In this document: positions 14,774-22,502 of the stretch, one piece after another
How positions within the stretch are numbered: position 1 is the stretch's first letter
How the letters are laid out: each line of letters begins with the position of its first letter
NCBI GenBank assembly: GCA_004560045.1
Contig: SFWF01000034.1
Coordinates: 1 to 28,975 of the forward strand
Origin: a bacterium
Lineage (GTDB): Bacteria > Bacillota > Clostridia > Oscillospirales > Acutalibacteraceae
Length of the DNA: 28,975 nt
Direction: 5' to 3'
Notes under the pieces: generated by a model
What the model was told of the DNA's origin: nothing
Seen by the model: the letters and a program-made list of their open reading frames with translations, nothing else
Database searches by the model: none
Translations under genes and position numbers: made by a program

Positions 14774-15505
14774 TTATATCTCAGGCTTAAAAGAGGGCAT
14801 AAGCTGAAGCTTAAAGAGGTTCGCCTTGTGCTTGCGGTCGATAATGGCCTTTTTGTCGAGATCCTCTATAAAGCCCGTTCGGATATAGACGTCCAGCTCG
14901 GCATAGGTAAAGCCGAGATTTTCCTCGTCGGTCTTGCCGCAGAGGCCGTCGATGGGGGTCTTGTCCACAAGGACGTCGGGAACTCCCAAAACTCGGCCGA
15001 TCTCCTTGACCTCGGTGACCGTAAGGTGTGAAAGGGGGGAGAAATCCCCTACCGAATCGCCGTAACGGGTCGCATAGCCGACCCAATCCTCCGACAGGTT
15101 GCAGGTGTTGCATACACGGCCGTTAAGGCTCTGAGAAACGGCGTAGAGAGTCGTCATTCTGACGCGGGGAGGAATATTCTGAACCGTCTGAGTGGTAATT
15201 TCGAGCCCCTCGGGCATATTCTTCATAAGTCCGTCGACGGCGTCCTTAATATTTACCTCAAAACGCTTAATTCCTAAATGATCCACAAGGAGATAGGCCA
15301 TATCTATGTCGTGCTGCTCCCCATTGGGCATTAAAACTCCGATAACTCGGTCCTTTCCGAGGGCTTCAACACAGAGGGCGGCGGCGATAGAGCTATCCTT
15401 ACCGCCCGAAATTCCCACGACTGCGTTACAATCGGGTCCGTTTTCCTCGAAAAACTTTCTTATCCATTCGGTACATTCTTTAGCTACCTTTTTTGCGTCA
15501 AACAT
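14774..15505 (-). CDS. nadE: Ammonia-dependent NAD synthetase
   Basis: The last step of NAD synthesis: nicotinate adenine dinucleotide, ATP and ammonia give NAD. The 243-aa protein has the PP-loop SGGKDSS near residue 32, then GVLMPNGEQHD, the RVRMTTLYAVSQ helix, and GDSVGDFSPLSHLTVTEVKE. No glutaminase domain is present, so ammonia is the nitrogen donor. The start is the ATG at 15505 with AGGAGG 7 nt upstream. The open frame extends 71 codons further upstream, but that part overlaps the neighbouring hydrolase gene and has no protein-like character. It is the second gene of a two-gene salvage operon. Confidence 0.93.
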   Translation of the reverse strand: MFDAKKVAKECTEWIRKFFEENGPDCNAVVGISGGKDSSIAAALCVEALGKDRVIGVLMPNGEQHDIDMAYLLVDHLGIKRFEVNIKDAVDGLMKNMPEGLEITTQTVQNIPPRVRMTTLYAVSQSLNGRVCNTCNLSEDWVGYATRYGDSVGDFSPLSHLTVTEVKEIGRVLGVPDVLVDKTPIDGLCGKTDEENLGFTYAELDVYIRTGFIEDLDKKAIIDRKHKANLFKLQLMPSFKPEI

Positions 15506-15516
15506 TATTTTTCCTC

Positions 15517-16017
15517 CTAAATTACGTCGATCTGACACATTTTCATGGTCGTCAGCGCCGCCCCGTGGCTTTCGGGGGTAACCCCTGCGCAGCAGGCGCT
15601 GTCTACCTTTACCTCGGCATCGGGAAAGGTCGCTTTTATAATAAGGGCGTTCGAAACGACGCAGATATCGGTACAAAGCCCGATCAGCTCTACCTCCTCG
15701 AGGCTCTCGTCCTTCCAATTAGGCCAGCCGAAATTAGGCTTATCGATTATTTTTGCTCCCTCTACGTAAAGTCCGTCGGCTATTTCCCAGCCCTTGGTAC
15801 CCTTAATACAGTGTGGTACGGGGAGCTTTTTACCCTCGGGGGTAGAAAGATAATTTTCGCCGTGAGTGTCGCGGGTAAAGATTATTTCGTCGCCGCGGCC
15901 TTTATATTCTTCGATCTTAGCCCTGACCCGAGGCAGTATGGCAACCGCCTCTTTTGTGCCGAGGGCCATATCTATAAAATCGTTTTGCATATCGACTACA
16001 ATAAGCGTCTTCTTCAT
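15517..16017 (-). CDS. pncA: Cysteine hydrolase of the nicotinamidase/isochorismatase family
   Basis: Probably deamidates nicotinamide to nicotinate, feeding NAD salvage. It is 166 aa with an isochorismatase fold. The catalytic triad is visible as Asp9 (VVDMQNDF), Lys93 (IIDKPNFGW) and Cys119 (CTDICVVSNAL). DTH at 50-52 and PHC at 68-70 are the metal-site region. The nicotinamidase call rests mainly on its place 11 nt ahead of nadE; a sequence-only call would be 'cysteine hydrolase', since the usual NH motif of PncA reads NY here. The ATG at 16017 has AGAGGTG upstream. The GTG three codons earlier overlaps that ribosome site. Confidence 0.8.
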   Translation of the reverse strand: MKKTLIVVDMQNDFIDMALGTKEAVAILPRVRAKIEEYKGRGDEIIFTRDTHGENYLSTPEGKKLPVPHCIKGTKGWEIADGLYVEGAKIIDKPNFGWPNWKDESLEEVELIGLCTDICVVSNALIIKATFPDAEVKVDSACCAGVTPESHGAALTTMKMCQIDVI

Positions 16018-16035
16018 TGTCCACACCTCTTTTCT

Positions 16036-16041
16036 ATTATA
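16036..16041 (-). promoter_or_regulatory. -10 box of the pncA-nadE promoter
   Basis: A minus-strand TATAAT preceded by TGA is an extended -10. A TTGACT lies 24 bp upstream, too far for a normal -35, so the extended -10 probably carries the promoter. Confidence 0.5.
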
Positions 16042-16108
16042 TCACATACCGCGCCAAATTTAAAGAGTCAAGTTGAAATTTTGGGGCTTAAAGGTACTTC
16101 TTTTGTAG

Positions 16109-16114
16109 TATAAT
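16109..16114 (+). promoter_or_regulatory. Possible -10 box for the zinc-ribbon protein gene
   Basis: TATAAT lies about 100 nt upstream of the start codon, with only a weak TTAAAG or CTTAAA as -35. It is the best candidate in the 195-bp gap. Confidence 0.35.
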
Positions 16115-16212
16115 AAATTTATAAAAATTTCTTATTTTATAAAACCGATTCGGTTTCCCGTTCCCCTTATAGTTAGAACAAGAAAAAATGCGGCAATTTT
16201 CGGAGGTTTAAA

Positions 16213-16785
16213 ATGGAACATACTTTCTACGTAAACAATATGGATCGGCAGCAGTTTATAAACTACGTCAACAATTGGTTTTTTAACAACCGCAACATCA
16301 GGGTGTCTAAGCTTTTCACCTCTACTAAAACGAAGCTCGGTATTCTTGTAGGCAAAAGCGCCCTTTCAGACCTTACCGTCATCTACGATCAGAGTAGCAG
16401 CTATAATAACCTTTACGGCCTCGACTATAACGAGAGATTCGCCCTTATGAAAATAAGTATGGAATCTATGGTCGAGAAGTGGAAGGAGGCCAACCCCCAT
16501 CTTCAGGCGGTATCCTATACCTACAGCTATCACGGCCGAGGACAGGCGGAAAGCCTTTGGCTTAACGGAATCGGCGCAAGAAACCGCAGTCAGCTCTGGC
16601 TTATATACAAGGTGCCTCAGAATACTGCGCCTCCCGCTCCTGCCCCTGCGGTAGAGCAGACCGCCGCCACTCAGCCTATGCCCGCCACTCCCGCTCCGGC
16701 GGAAGGCCCCCGCCGCTGTGGAAACTGCGGCTATACCGTAGACGACGGTGCAAAATTCTGCGCCGCCTGCGGAGCTAAAATTTAG
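16213..16785 (+). CDS. Protein of unknown function with C-terminal zinc ribbon
   Basis: A 190-aa cytoplasmic protein in three parts. Residues 1-135 form an unrecognised domain with aromatic-rich strands and helices (FINYVNNWFFNNRNIRVSK; SYTYSYHGRGQAESLWLNG). A linker of Pro, Ala and Thr follows at about 137-165. The last 25 residues are a zinc ribbon with two CxxC knuckles (CGNCGYTVDDGAKFCAACG), a type often placed at the end of Clostridial proteins of many kinds. No catalytic motif or membrane segment is seen. GGAGG lies 8 nt before the ATG. It stands alone, ending at a strong hairpin, and converges on the hydrogenase operon. Confidence 0.8.
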   Translation: MEHTFYVNNMDRQQFINYVNNWFFNNRNIRVSKLFTSTKTKLGILVGKSALSDLTVIYDQSSSYNNLYGLDYNERFALMKISMESMVEKWKEANPHLQAVSYTYSYHGRGQAESLWLNGIGARNRSQLWLIYKVPQNTAPPAPAPAVEQTAATQPMPATPAPAEGPRRCGNCGYTVDDGAKFCAACGAKI

Positions 16786-16830
16786 TGTGTTTGTGAGTTT
16801 TCATAAATCTCCTTCTTAAATGTGTGTGTG

Positions 16831-16872
16831 CCAAGCGCCCCCGAACTGACTGTTCGGGGGCGCTTGGTTTTG
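16831..16872. terminator. Strong terminator between converging transcription units
   Basis: A perfect 16-bp stem, CCAAGCGCCCCCGAAC (16831-16846) with 16852-16867 across TGACT, is followed by GTTTTGTGTTTC on the plus strand. It also lies 12 nt past the hydA stop on the other strand, where it has no T run but could still block or protect the 3' end. Confidence 0.8.
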
Positions 16873-16878
16873 TGTTTC

Positions 16879-18639
16879 TTATTTTACGATGTCCTTAGAA
16901 CGGTCAACATAAGAGGTGTGGAGAATCTCGTGAGCCTTGTGGCTGCCGGGCTTCTCGAAGTACTCGGCGTAGACAGCCTTAATAACGGGGCTTTCGTGAG
17001 ACTTACGGATGGTATTAGCCTCGTCGTAAGAATAGAGAGCCTTTGCACGCTCTGCACGGAGATCGATCTTCTGACGAACTGCGGCAGGCTGAATGGGCTG
17101 ACCACCACCGTTTACGCAGCCGCCTGGGCAGCACATAACTTCGATGAAGTGGTAGTTCTTCTCGCCCTTTTCAACGGCGGTAAGAACCTTATCAACAGCG
17201 TCAAGTCCGCTTACTACGCAGATGTTAACGTCCATTCCGGCAACGTTAAGGGTAGCTTCCTTAACGGCTTCAATACCGCGAACGGCATGGTAATCAACCT
17301 TTTCAAGCGACTTGCCCTCGAGGACATCGGCAACGGTACGGAGAGCTGCCTCCATAACACCGCCGGTTGCACCGAAGATAACTGCGGCGCCGGTAGACTC
17401 ACCAAGGGGAGAATCGAACTGCTCGTCGGGGAGGTTTACAAAGTCGATTCTTGCGCGCTTGAGCATACGGGCAAGCTCGCGGGTGGTGATAGAAATATCA
17501 ACGTCGGGAAGTCCTGCGGCATTCTGATCGTCACGGTTTATCTCGAACTTCTTAGCGGTACAGGGCATTACCGAAACGGATACGATGTTCTTGGGATCGA
17601 TTCCGTTCTTCTCTGCGTACCAGGTCTTGATAACTGCGCCGAACATCTGCTGAGGAGACTTGCAGGAAGAAAGGTTCTTAAGAAGTCCGGGATGATACAT
17701 CTCGCAGAACTTAATCCAACCGGGAGAGCAGGAGGTGATCATGGGGAGGACGCCGCCGTTCTTAACGCGGTCGACAAACTCGTGTGCCTCTTCCATAATG
17801 GTAAAGTCTGCACCAACGTTGGTGTCGAATACCTGATCGAAGCCGAGACGCTTAAGACCGGCAACCATCTTGCCTTCAACGCCGGTTCCGATAGGCATAC
17901 CGAATTCCTCACCGAGAGCGGCACGAACTGCGGGAGCGGTCTGAACGATAACAATCTTCTCGGGATCGTTAAGAGCCTCGAATACCTTATCGGTATCGTC
18001 CTTCTCGCGGAGAGCGCCGGTGGGGCAGTTTACGATACACTGACCGCAGGATACGCAGCCAACCTCGGCAAGACCAAGGTTAAAGCCGCAGGCGATATTG
18101 GTATCGATACCGCGGTCGTTAGCGCCGATAACGCCAACCTTCTGTGCCTTACAAGCGGCAACGCAACGACGGCAGAGTATGCACTTGTTGTCGTCGCGGA
18201 TCATATGAGGAGCAGAGCAGTCGAGCTTATATACGGGCTTCTTACCGTCGAACTTAGCTTCGTCGGTTACGCCGTAGTCGTTACAAAGAGCCTGGAACTC
18301 GCAGTTACCCGAGCGAACGCAGGAAAGACACTTGCGCTCGTGGGTAGAGAGCAAAAGCTCGAGGGTCATTTTTCTGGACTGCTGAACAGGGAGGGAATTG
18401 GTCTTAACGACCATTCCTTCGGTTACGGGGTATACGCAGGAGGCAACGATTCTGAAGGGACGTCCGCCCTCGCTTACCTCAACAACGCAGATACGGCAAG
18501 CGCCGATCTCGTTCATTTCCTTCATAAAGCAGAGGGTAGGAATGTCGATTCCGACCTGACGAGCCGCTTCAAGGATGGTGCTACCGGCAGGTACGGAGAC
18601 GTCCATACCGTCGATCTTAAGATTAATCATATTAGCCAT
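16879..18639 (-). CDS. hydA: Catalytic subunit of NAD(P)-linked multimeric [FeFe] hydrogenase
   Basis: Interconverts protons and H2, coupled through FeS clusters to the NADH/ferredoxin subunits. It has 586 aa. Domains in order: a [2Fe-2S] domain (about 1-80; Cys37, 48, 51, 68) and the His-ligated [4Fe-4S] site HxxxCxxCx5C (His100, Cys104, 107, 113). Next are two [4Fe-4S] ferredoxin motifs (Cys153-163 and Cys195-205) and the H-cluster domain, with L1 TSCSPGW (302-308), L2 MPCTAKKFE (359-367) and L3 CCPGGCVNGGGQP (503-515). The C-terminal tail (540-580) corresponds to the small subunit of other hydrogenases. The TSCSPGW form is the one I associate with the HndD/group A trimeric and tetrameric enzymes. 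AAAGGAG precedes the ATG. It is the last gene of the operon. Confidence 0.96.
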   Translation of the reverse strand: MANMINLKIDGMDVSVPAGSTILEAARQVGIDIPTLCFMKEMNEIGACRICVVEVSEGGRPFRIVASCVYPVTEGMVVKTNSLPVQQSRKMTLELLLSTHERKCLSCVRSGNCEFQALCNDYGVTDEAKFDGKKPVYKLDCSAPHMIRDDNKCILCRRCVAACKAQKVGVIGANDRGIDTNIACGFNLGLAEVGCVSCGQCIVNCPTGALREKDDTDKVFEALNDPEKIVIVQTAPAVRAALGEEFGMPIGTGVEGKMVAGLKRLGFDQVFDTNVGADFTIMEEAHEFVDRVKNGGVLPMITSCSPGWIKFCEMYHPGLLKNLSSCKSPQQMFGAVIKTWYAEKNGIDPKNIVSVSVMPCTAKKFEINRDDQNAAGLPDVDISITTRELARMLKRARIDFVNLPDEQFDSPLGESTGAAVIFGATGGVMEAALRTVADVLEGKSLEKVDYHAVRGIEAVKEATLNVAGMDVNICVVSGLDAVDKVLTAVEKGEKNYHFIEVMCCPGGCVNGGGQPIQPAAVRQKIDLRAERAKALYSYDEANTIRKSHESPVIKAVYAEYFEKPGSHKAHEILHTSYVDRSKDIVK

Positions 18640-18657
18640 AGTATGTTTCTCCTTTCC

Positions 18658-20484
18658 TTAGCCTTTGATAATAGCCTTGAACTTACAGGTGCCAATACAA
18701 GCGCCGCACTTTACGCACTTAGCAGGATCGATCTCGTAAGCGGGAAGCTTCTTGCCGGGTGCGACGTAGTCGGTTTTGGTGATAGCGTCTGCGGGGCACT
18801 GCTTAGCGCACATTCCGCAGCCGAAGCACTTGTCCTTAAGAACTGAATATGTAAGAAGGCTCTTACATACGCCTGCGGGACACTTCTTGTCAACGATATG
18901 AGCAACATATTCGTCTCTGAAGAAGCGGAGGGTAGAAAGAACGGGGTTGGGAGCGGTCTGTCCAAGTCCGCAAAGGGCGTTCTTCTTGATGTAGTGGCAA
19001 AGCTCTTCCATCCTGTCGAGATCCTCGAGGGTAGCTTTGCCTTCGGTGATCTTGGTGAGCATTTCGAGGAGTCTCTGAGTACCTACACGGCAGGGAGTAC
19101 ACTTACCGCAGGACTCGTCAACGGTGAATTCGAGGAAGAATTTAGCAATATCGACCATACAGTTGTCTTCGTCCATAACGATAAGTCCGCCCGAACCCAT
19201 CATAGAGCCGATAGCAAGGAGGTTATCGTAGTCGATCGGGATGTCGAGATGCTCTGCAGGGATACATCCGCCGGAGGGACCGCCGGTCTGGGCAGCCTTA
19301 AACTTCTTGCCGCCGGGGATGCCGCCGCCGATCTCTTCAACGATCTGACGAAGGGTGGTTCCCATGGGAACCTCAACGAGGCCGGTGTTCTTGATGTTAC
19401 CGCCGAGGGCGAATACCTTGGTTCCTGCAGACTTCTCGGTACCCATAGAACGGAACCAATCTGCACCCTTAAGGATGATCTGAGGAATGTTGGCATAGGT
19501 CTCAACGTTGTTAAGTACAGTGGGCTTGCCGAAAAGACCCTTAACTGCGGGGAAGGGAGGACGGGGTCTGGGCTCGCCGCGGTGACCTTCGATGGAGGTC
19601 ATAAGAGCGGTTTCCTCACCGCAAACGAATGCGCCTGCGCCGAGACGGATCTCCATATCGAACTCGAAGTCGGTACCGAAGATATTCTTACCGAGGAGTC
19701 CGTATTCACGGGCCTGGTTAATAGCGATCTCAAGACGTGCAACAGCGATAGGATACTCTGCACGAACGTAAACGAAGCCGCGGTTTGCGCCGATAGCGTA
19801 AGCGGCAATAGCCATAGCTTCGATGATGGCGTGGGGGTCGCCTTCAAGAACCGAACGGTCCATAAATGCGCCGGGGTCGCCTTCGTCGGCGTTACAGGCA
19901 ACGAACTTCTGGTCAGCGTCCTTAACGAGGTTGCGAGCAAGCTCCCACTTCTTACCGGTGGGGAAGCCTGCGCCGCCGCGTCCGCGGAGACCCGAAGCTA
20001 AAACGGTTTCGATAACCTGATCGGGAGTCATCTCGGTAAGAACCTTACCAAGGGCGGCATAACCGTCCATAGCGATGTACTCGTCGATGTTTTCAGGGTT
20101 GATAACACCGCAGTTGCGAAGAGCAACTCGAAGCTGAGAGCGATAGAAAGTGGTGTCGTTAAGGGAAGCATGCTCAGGCTCAACGTGAGTAGCATCGCCG
20201 GTATCGTTGTAAACAAGGCGTTCAACAACGCGTCCCTTTAAGAGATGCTCCTCTACGATCTCCTCAACATCTTCAGCGGTAACTCTCGAATAGAAAGTTC
20301 CGTCGGGGTGAACGATAACGACAGGGCCTAAGGCGCAAAGACCGAAACATCCGGTCTGAACGATTTTGACCTCTTCGGAAAGACCGTTAGCAACAAGAGC
20401 ATCGTTGAATGCCTTCTGAATGGTCTTGGAGCCCGAAGAAGTACAGCCGGTACCGCCACAAATCAGTACGTGTGCACGAATCAT
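18658..20484 (-). CDS. hydB: NuoF-like flavoprotein subunit of the hydrogenase (HydB/HndC)
   Basis: The NADH- and FMN-binding subunit, and the likely site of electron bifurcation in this enzyme family. It has 608 aa. The N-terminus is a thioredoxin-like [2Fe-2S] domain (CGGTGC near residue 9 and CFGLC near 46). The NuoF core contains the NADH loop GRGGAGFPTGKKWE, the FMN site CNADEGDPGAFMDR, and the [4Fe-4S] motif ESCGKCTPCRVG. The C-terminus adds two ferredoxin motifs, CFGCGMCAKQC and CVKCGACIGTC, the extension typical of HydB/HndC but not of respiratory NuoF. GGAGG lies upstream of the ATG. The gap to hydA is 18 nt. Confidence 0.95.
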   Translation of the reverse strand: MIRAHVLICGGTGCTSSGSKTIQKAFNDALVANGLSEEVKIVQTGCFGLCALGPVVIVHPDGTFYSRVTAEDVEEIVEEHLLKGRVVERLVYNDTGDATHVEPEHASLNDTTFYRSQLRVALRNCGVINPENIDEYIAMDGYAALGKVLTEMTPDQVIETVLASGLRGRGGAGFPTGKKWELARNLVKDADQKFVACNADEGDPGAFMDRSVLEGDPHAIIEAMAIAAYAIGANRGFVYVRAEYPIAVARLEIAINQAREYGLLGKNIFGTDFEFDMEIRLGAGAFVCGEETALMTSIEGHRGEPRPRPPFPAVKGLFGKPTVLNNVETYANIPQIILKGADWFRSMGTEKSAGTKVFALGGNIKNTGLVEVPMGTTLRQIVEEIGGGIPGGKKFKAAQTGGPSGGCIPAEHLDIPIDYDNLLAIGSMMGSGGLIVMDEDNCMVDIAKFFLEFTVDESCGKCTPCRVGTQRLLEMLTKITEGKATLEDLDRMEELCHYIKKNALCGLGQTAPNPVLSTLRFFRDEYVAHIVDKKCPAGVCKSLLTYSVLKDKCFGCGMCAKQCPADAITKTDYVAPGKKLPAYEIDPAKCVKCGACIGTCKFKAIIKG

Positions 20485-20508
20485 TATAAAAAACCTCCTC
20501 AGTTTGAC

Positions 20509-20868
20509 TTACTTAATTGTATATTCCTCGATGACCTTGCCGCCCTTGAGGTGCTTCTCAATGACCTCGGCCGCCTTTTCGGGAGTCATCTTAACATAGG
20601 TTACCTTTTCCTTGCCCGACTCGTAGATCTCTACGACAGGCTCGTACTGACAGATGCCGATACAACCGGTCTGGGTTACGGTAACGCTTCCTGCGAGGCC
20701 TGCCTCGTTTACTCCTTCGACGAATGCCGAAAGAACAGGACGTGCGCCTGCCGCAATACCGCAGGTAGCCATACCCACTACAACACGGGTCTCGTTGCTG
20801 CCCTCACGGATGACGACCTTGTTCTTCATCTTGTCTCTGATTGCTGCAAGTTCTGCTAATGATTTCAT
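20509..20868 (-). CDS. Thioredoxin-like [2Fe-2S] ferredoxin subunit (HndB-like)
   Basis: A small electron-carrying subunit of the NADP-reducing hydrogenase type, 119 aa. It has the thioredoxin-like ferredoxin fold: a helical start (KSLAELAAIRDKMKN), GMATCGIAAGA with Cys36, and QTGCIGICQYEP with Cys69 and Cys73. Only three Cys are in the usual cluster positions, because the place of the second Cys in the CxxxxC pattern reads Ala/Gly. I believe this is common in HndB, so the fourth ligand may differ or the cluster may be absent. GGGG sits ahead of the ATG, and hydB follows after 24 nt. Confidence 0.88.
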   Translation of the reverse strand: MKSLAELAAIRDKMKNKVVIREGSNETRVVVGMATCGIAAGARPVLSAFVEGVNEAGLAGSVTVTQTGCIGICQYEPVVEIYESGKEKVTYVKMTPEKAAEVIEKHLKGGKVIEEYTIK

Positions 20869-20896
20869 AGTAGTTGTCCCCTTCTATAAAAATTTC

Positions 20897-21442
20897 TTAT
20901 GATTTGTATTGTTCAACGAGATATTCCTTTATCCAAAGAATTACCTCGATGTTGTTAAGCGGAACGTCGCCGAGGATCTCCTTAAGCTCGGACGTTTCGA
21001 GCCGAACGGAAAACTTTTCGGTAACGTGGGAAAAGCTGAATTCGATATCGGGGTTACACTGAATAAGCGTGACCACCGTTTCGACTATATCGCCCAGCGG
21101 GGCGGCGTCGATATGATTTTTATAAAATACTGCCGAGGTGGTGGTGCCGTGGGAGTCGGGAAAATCCTCAATATGTCGCGAGGTTATCTCCATACTTCCC
21201 CCCGTCTGCTCGGCCGCCAGCTTTAAAAAAGGAATTCCGAGACCGACGGGCCTCGTTGTTCTGGTGGTGGCAAAGGGGTCGATGACCCTCTTTAGAAAGT
21301 CGGGCTTCATACCGCAGCCGTTATCCGAGACAGAGAACTTTAAAATTTCGCTATCCTCTTCGAGCTTTATTTCGACCCTTGTGGCCTTGGCCTTAACCGA
21401 ATTTTCGGCAATGTCAAGTATATTCAGAGACAGTTCCTTCAT
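20897..21442 (-). CDS. GHKL-type ATP-binding protein of the hydrogenase cluster (larger paralogue)
   Basis: A 181-aa cytoplasmic protein consisting mainly of a histidine-kinase-like ATPase domain. The N box is LDIAENSVKAKA (Asn at residue 14), G1 is DNGCGM, and the glycine loop is TTRPVGLGIPFLKL. No dimerisation/phospho-acceptor His domain and no transmembrane part are present, so it cannot be a classical sensor kinase by itself. About 70 further residues follow the ATPase core. Its ATG overlaps the PHP gene stop as ATGA, with GGAG six bases upstream, so it is coupled to that gene. The role in the hydrogenase operon is not established; phosphorelay or anti-sigma-like switching is inferred. 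Confidence 0.85.
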   Translation of the reverse strand: MKELSLNILDIAENSVKAKATRVEIKLEEDSEILKFSVSDNGCGMKPDFLKRVIDPFATTRTTRPVGLGIPFLKLAAEQTGGSMEITSRHIEDFPDSHGTTTSAVFYKNHIDAAPLGDIVETVVTLIQCNPDIEFSFSHVTEKFSVRLETSELKEILGDVPLNNIEVILWIKEYLVEQYKS

Positions 21443-22176
21443 TTTTCGCTCCTCAGATACTCAAAAAGTCGTTTTCTCACAAGCTCGCTCGAATAGGGCT
21501 CGTCGTCAAGCTCGATATAGTCCTCTGCGTCGCGGATGTCCCAAAGATAGTGAGCATCCGAGCCGATAAGGCAGGTTTTTTCTTTAAGATGCGCAAAGCG
21601 CTCTTCGTATTCGTCCCGTTTTTCGGCGCTATGCAGCTCGAAGCAGGAAAACTTCGCAGCCTCGGGAAAAACACCGAGGATCGATACTATTCCGTTTGCG
21701 GTACGGTCGATATGTGCAGGCCAGCAGACTCCGCCAAAGCGGGAGACCAGCTCGGGCACCTCCTCTACCGAAATATCGGTAGCGTTGGAGAGAAGATATT
21801 CTTCTTCTCCGAGGAGGTTGTCCTCCTCGTCCATAATCTGCTGACGGCCGAAGATCTCGACGCGGTTTTTAATTTTTATAAGGTGATTTCCGACCTCCTC
21901 CGAAAAGGCCATGGCTTCCTCTAACCTTTCGAAGAGGCAGACCACGTGAATGTCCTCTGCGGTGGTAAGCTCCATTCCCGCAACCCCGATAACTCCGTAG
22001 CTTTTTGCCGCCTTTAGAAAAGCGGGGCAGTTTTTGGCGGTGTTATGGTCGGTAAGGGCGACGATCTGAAGTCCCGCAAGGGTTGCGGCGCCTGCGATAT
22101 TGGCAGGGGTCATATCGTCGTCTCCGCAGGGGGAGAGGCAGGAGTGAAGGTGGAAATCGTAGAAGTAGCGGCTCAA
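21439..22176 (-). CDS. PHP-domain phosphoesterase
   Basis: A metal-dependent phosphoesterase-like protein of 245 aa. Motifs: DFHLHSCLSPCGDD (motif I HxH), ALTDHNTAKN (motif II DH), GMELTT, the WPAHIDR stretch, and GSDAHYLWDI near the C-terminus (DxH). These are the metal ligands of the PHP family, as in YciV-type phosphatases. The best start is TTG at 22176, with GGAG 8 nt upstream and the stop of the preceding gene overlapping as TTGA. The GTG three codons earlier (22185) has GGAG touching it, which is too close. It lies in the sensory part of the hydrogenase operon and may remove a phosphoryl group or cleave a small nucleotide; neither is shown. Confidence 0.87.
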   Translation of the reverse strand: MSRYFYDFHLHSCLSPCGDDDMTPANIAGAATLAGLQIVALTDHNTAKNCPAFLKAAKSYGVIGVAGMELTTAEDIHVVCLFERLEEAMAFSEEVGNHLIKIKNRVEIFGRQQIMDEEDNLLGEEEYLLSNATDISVEEVPELVSRFGGVCWPAHIDRTANGIVSILGVFPEAAKFSCFELHSAEKRDEYEERFAHLKEKTCLIGSDAHYLWDIRDAEDYIELDDEPYSSELVRKRLFEYLRSEK

Positions 22177-22502
22177 GCGACACACTCCGCAAGCTCGGTT
22201 GCAAGAATAAAGGCGCTCTTTTCGGACGAAAGGAGGTTTATGCCCTTTTCCTCGGCCGTCTTTTTGACATTTTCGTCCACCGTAACCCCTTCGGCAAGGA
22301 TTATGGCGGCGGTGTCGCAGAGGGCCGCAACGGCAACGATATTTATGTTTGACATTATGGTGATCCAGGCGTCTCCCGAGCTTGCCGCACCCATGACCCA
22401 GCTAAGCAGGTCGCCTATGTAGCAGCCGGTTACCTCCCGTTCGCCATCGGGCATAGAGATAACATTTAAGGCAAGTTTATTTTTTAGCTCGCTTACCGTC
22501 AT
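22173..22502 (-). CDS. DRTGG-domain protein of the hydrogenase cluster (second copy)
   Basis: A 109-aa single-domain protein. GCYIGDLLSWVMGAASSGDAWITIM, NIVAVAALCDTAAIILAEG and GINLLSSEKSAFILA match the DRTGG domain, a small alpha/beta fold otherwise attached to phosphotransacetylase or CBS-domain proteins, with no proven function. The literal DRTGG residues are not kept. It overlaps the end of the hydrogenase-like gene by 26 nt and the PHP gene by 4 nt, so expression is tightly coupled. GGAGG lies about 10 nt upstream of the ATG. It is similar in plan to the DRTGG protein at 24182-24538. Confidence 0.82.
   Translation of the reverse strand: MTVSELKNKLALNVISMPDGEREVTGCYIGDLLSWVMGAASSGDAWITIMSNINIVAVAALCDTAAIILAEGVTVDENVKKTAEEKGINLLSSEKSAFILATELAECVA

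Noticed and set aside
15506..15718. 71-codon upstream extension of nadE
   Set aside because: Arg- and Gly-rich translation inside the pncA gene; AGGAGG directly before the ATG at 15505 fixes the start.
16822..18846. 674-aa open frame on the plus strand opposite hydA
   Set aside because: It is antisense to a clear hydrogenase gene, has low-complexity Leu/Val/Gly/Asn composition, no family resemblance and no ribosome site. It is an effect of strong codon bias on the real strand.
18898..20001. 367-aa plus-strand frame opposite hydB
   Set aside because: Antisense to a clear NuoF-like gene; no recognisable domain.
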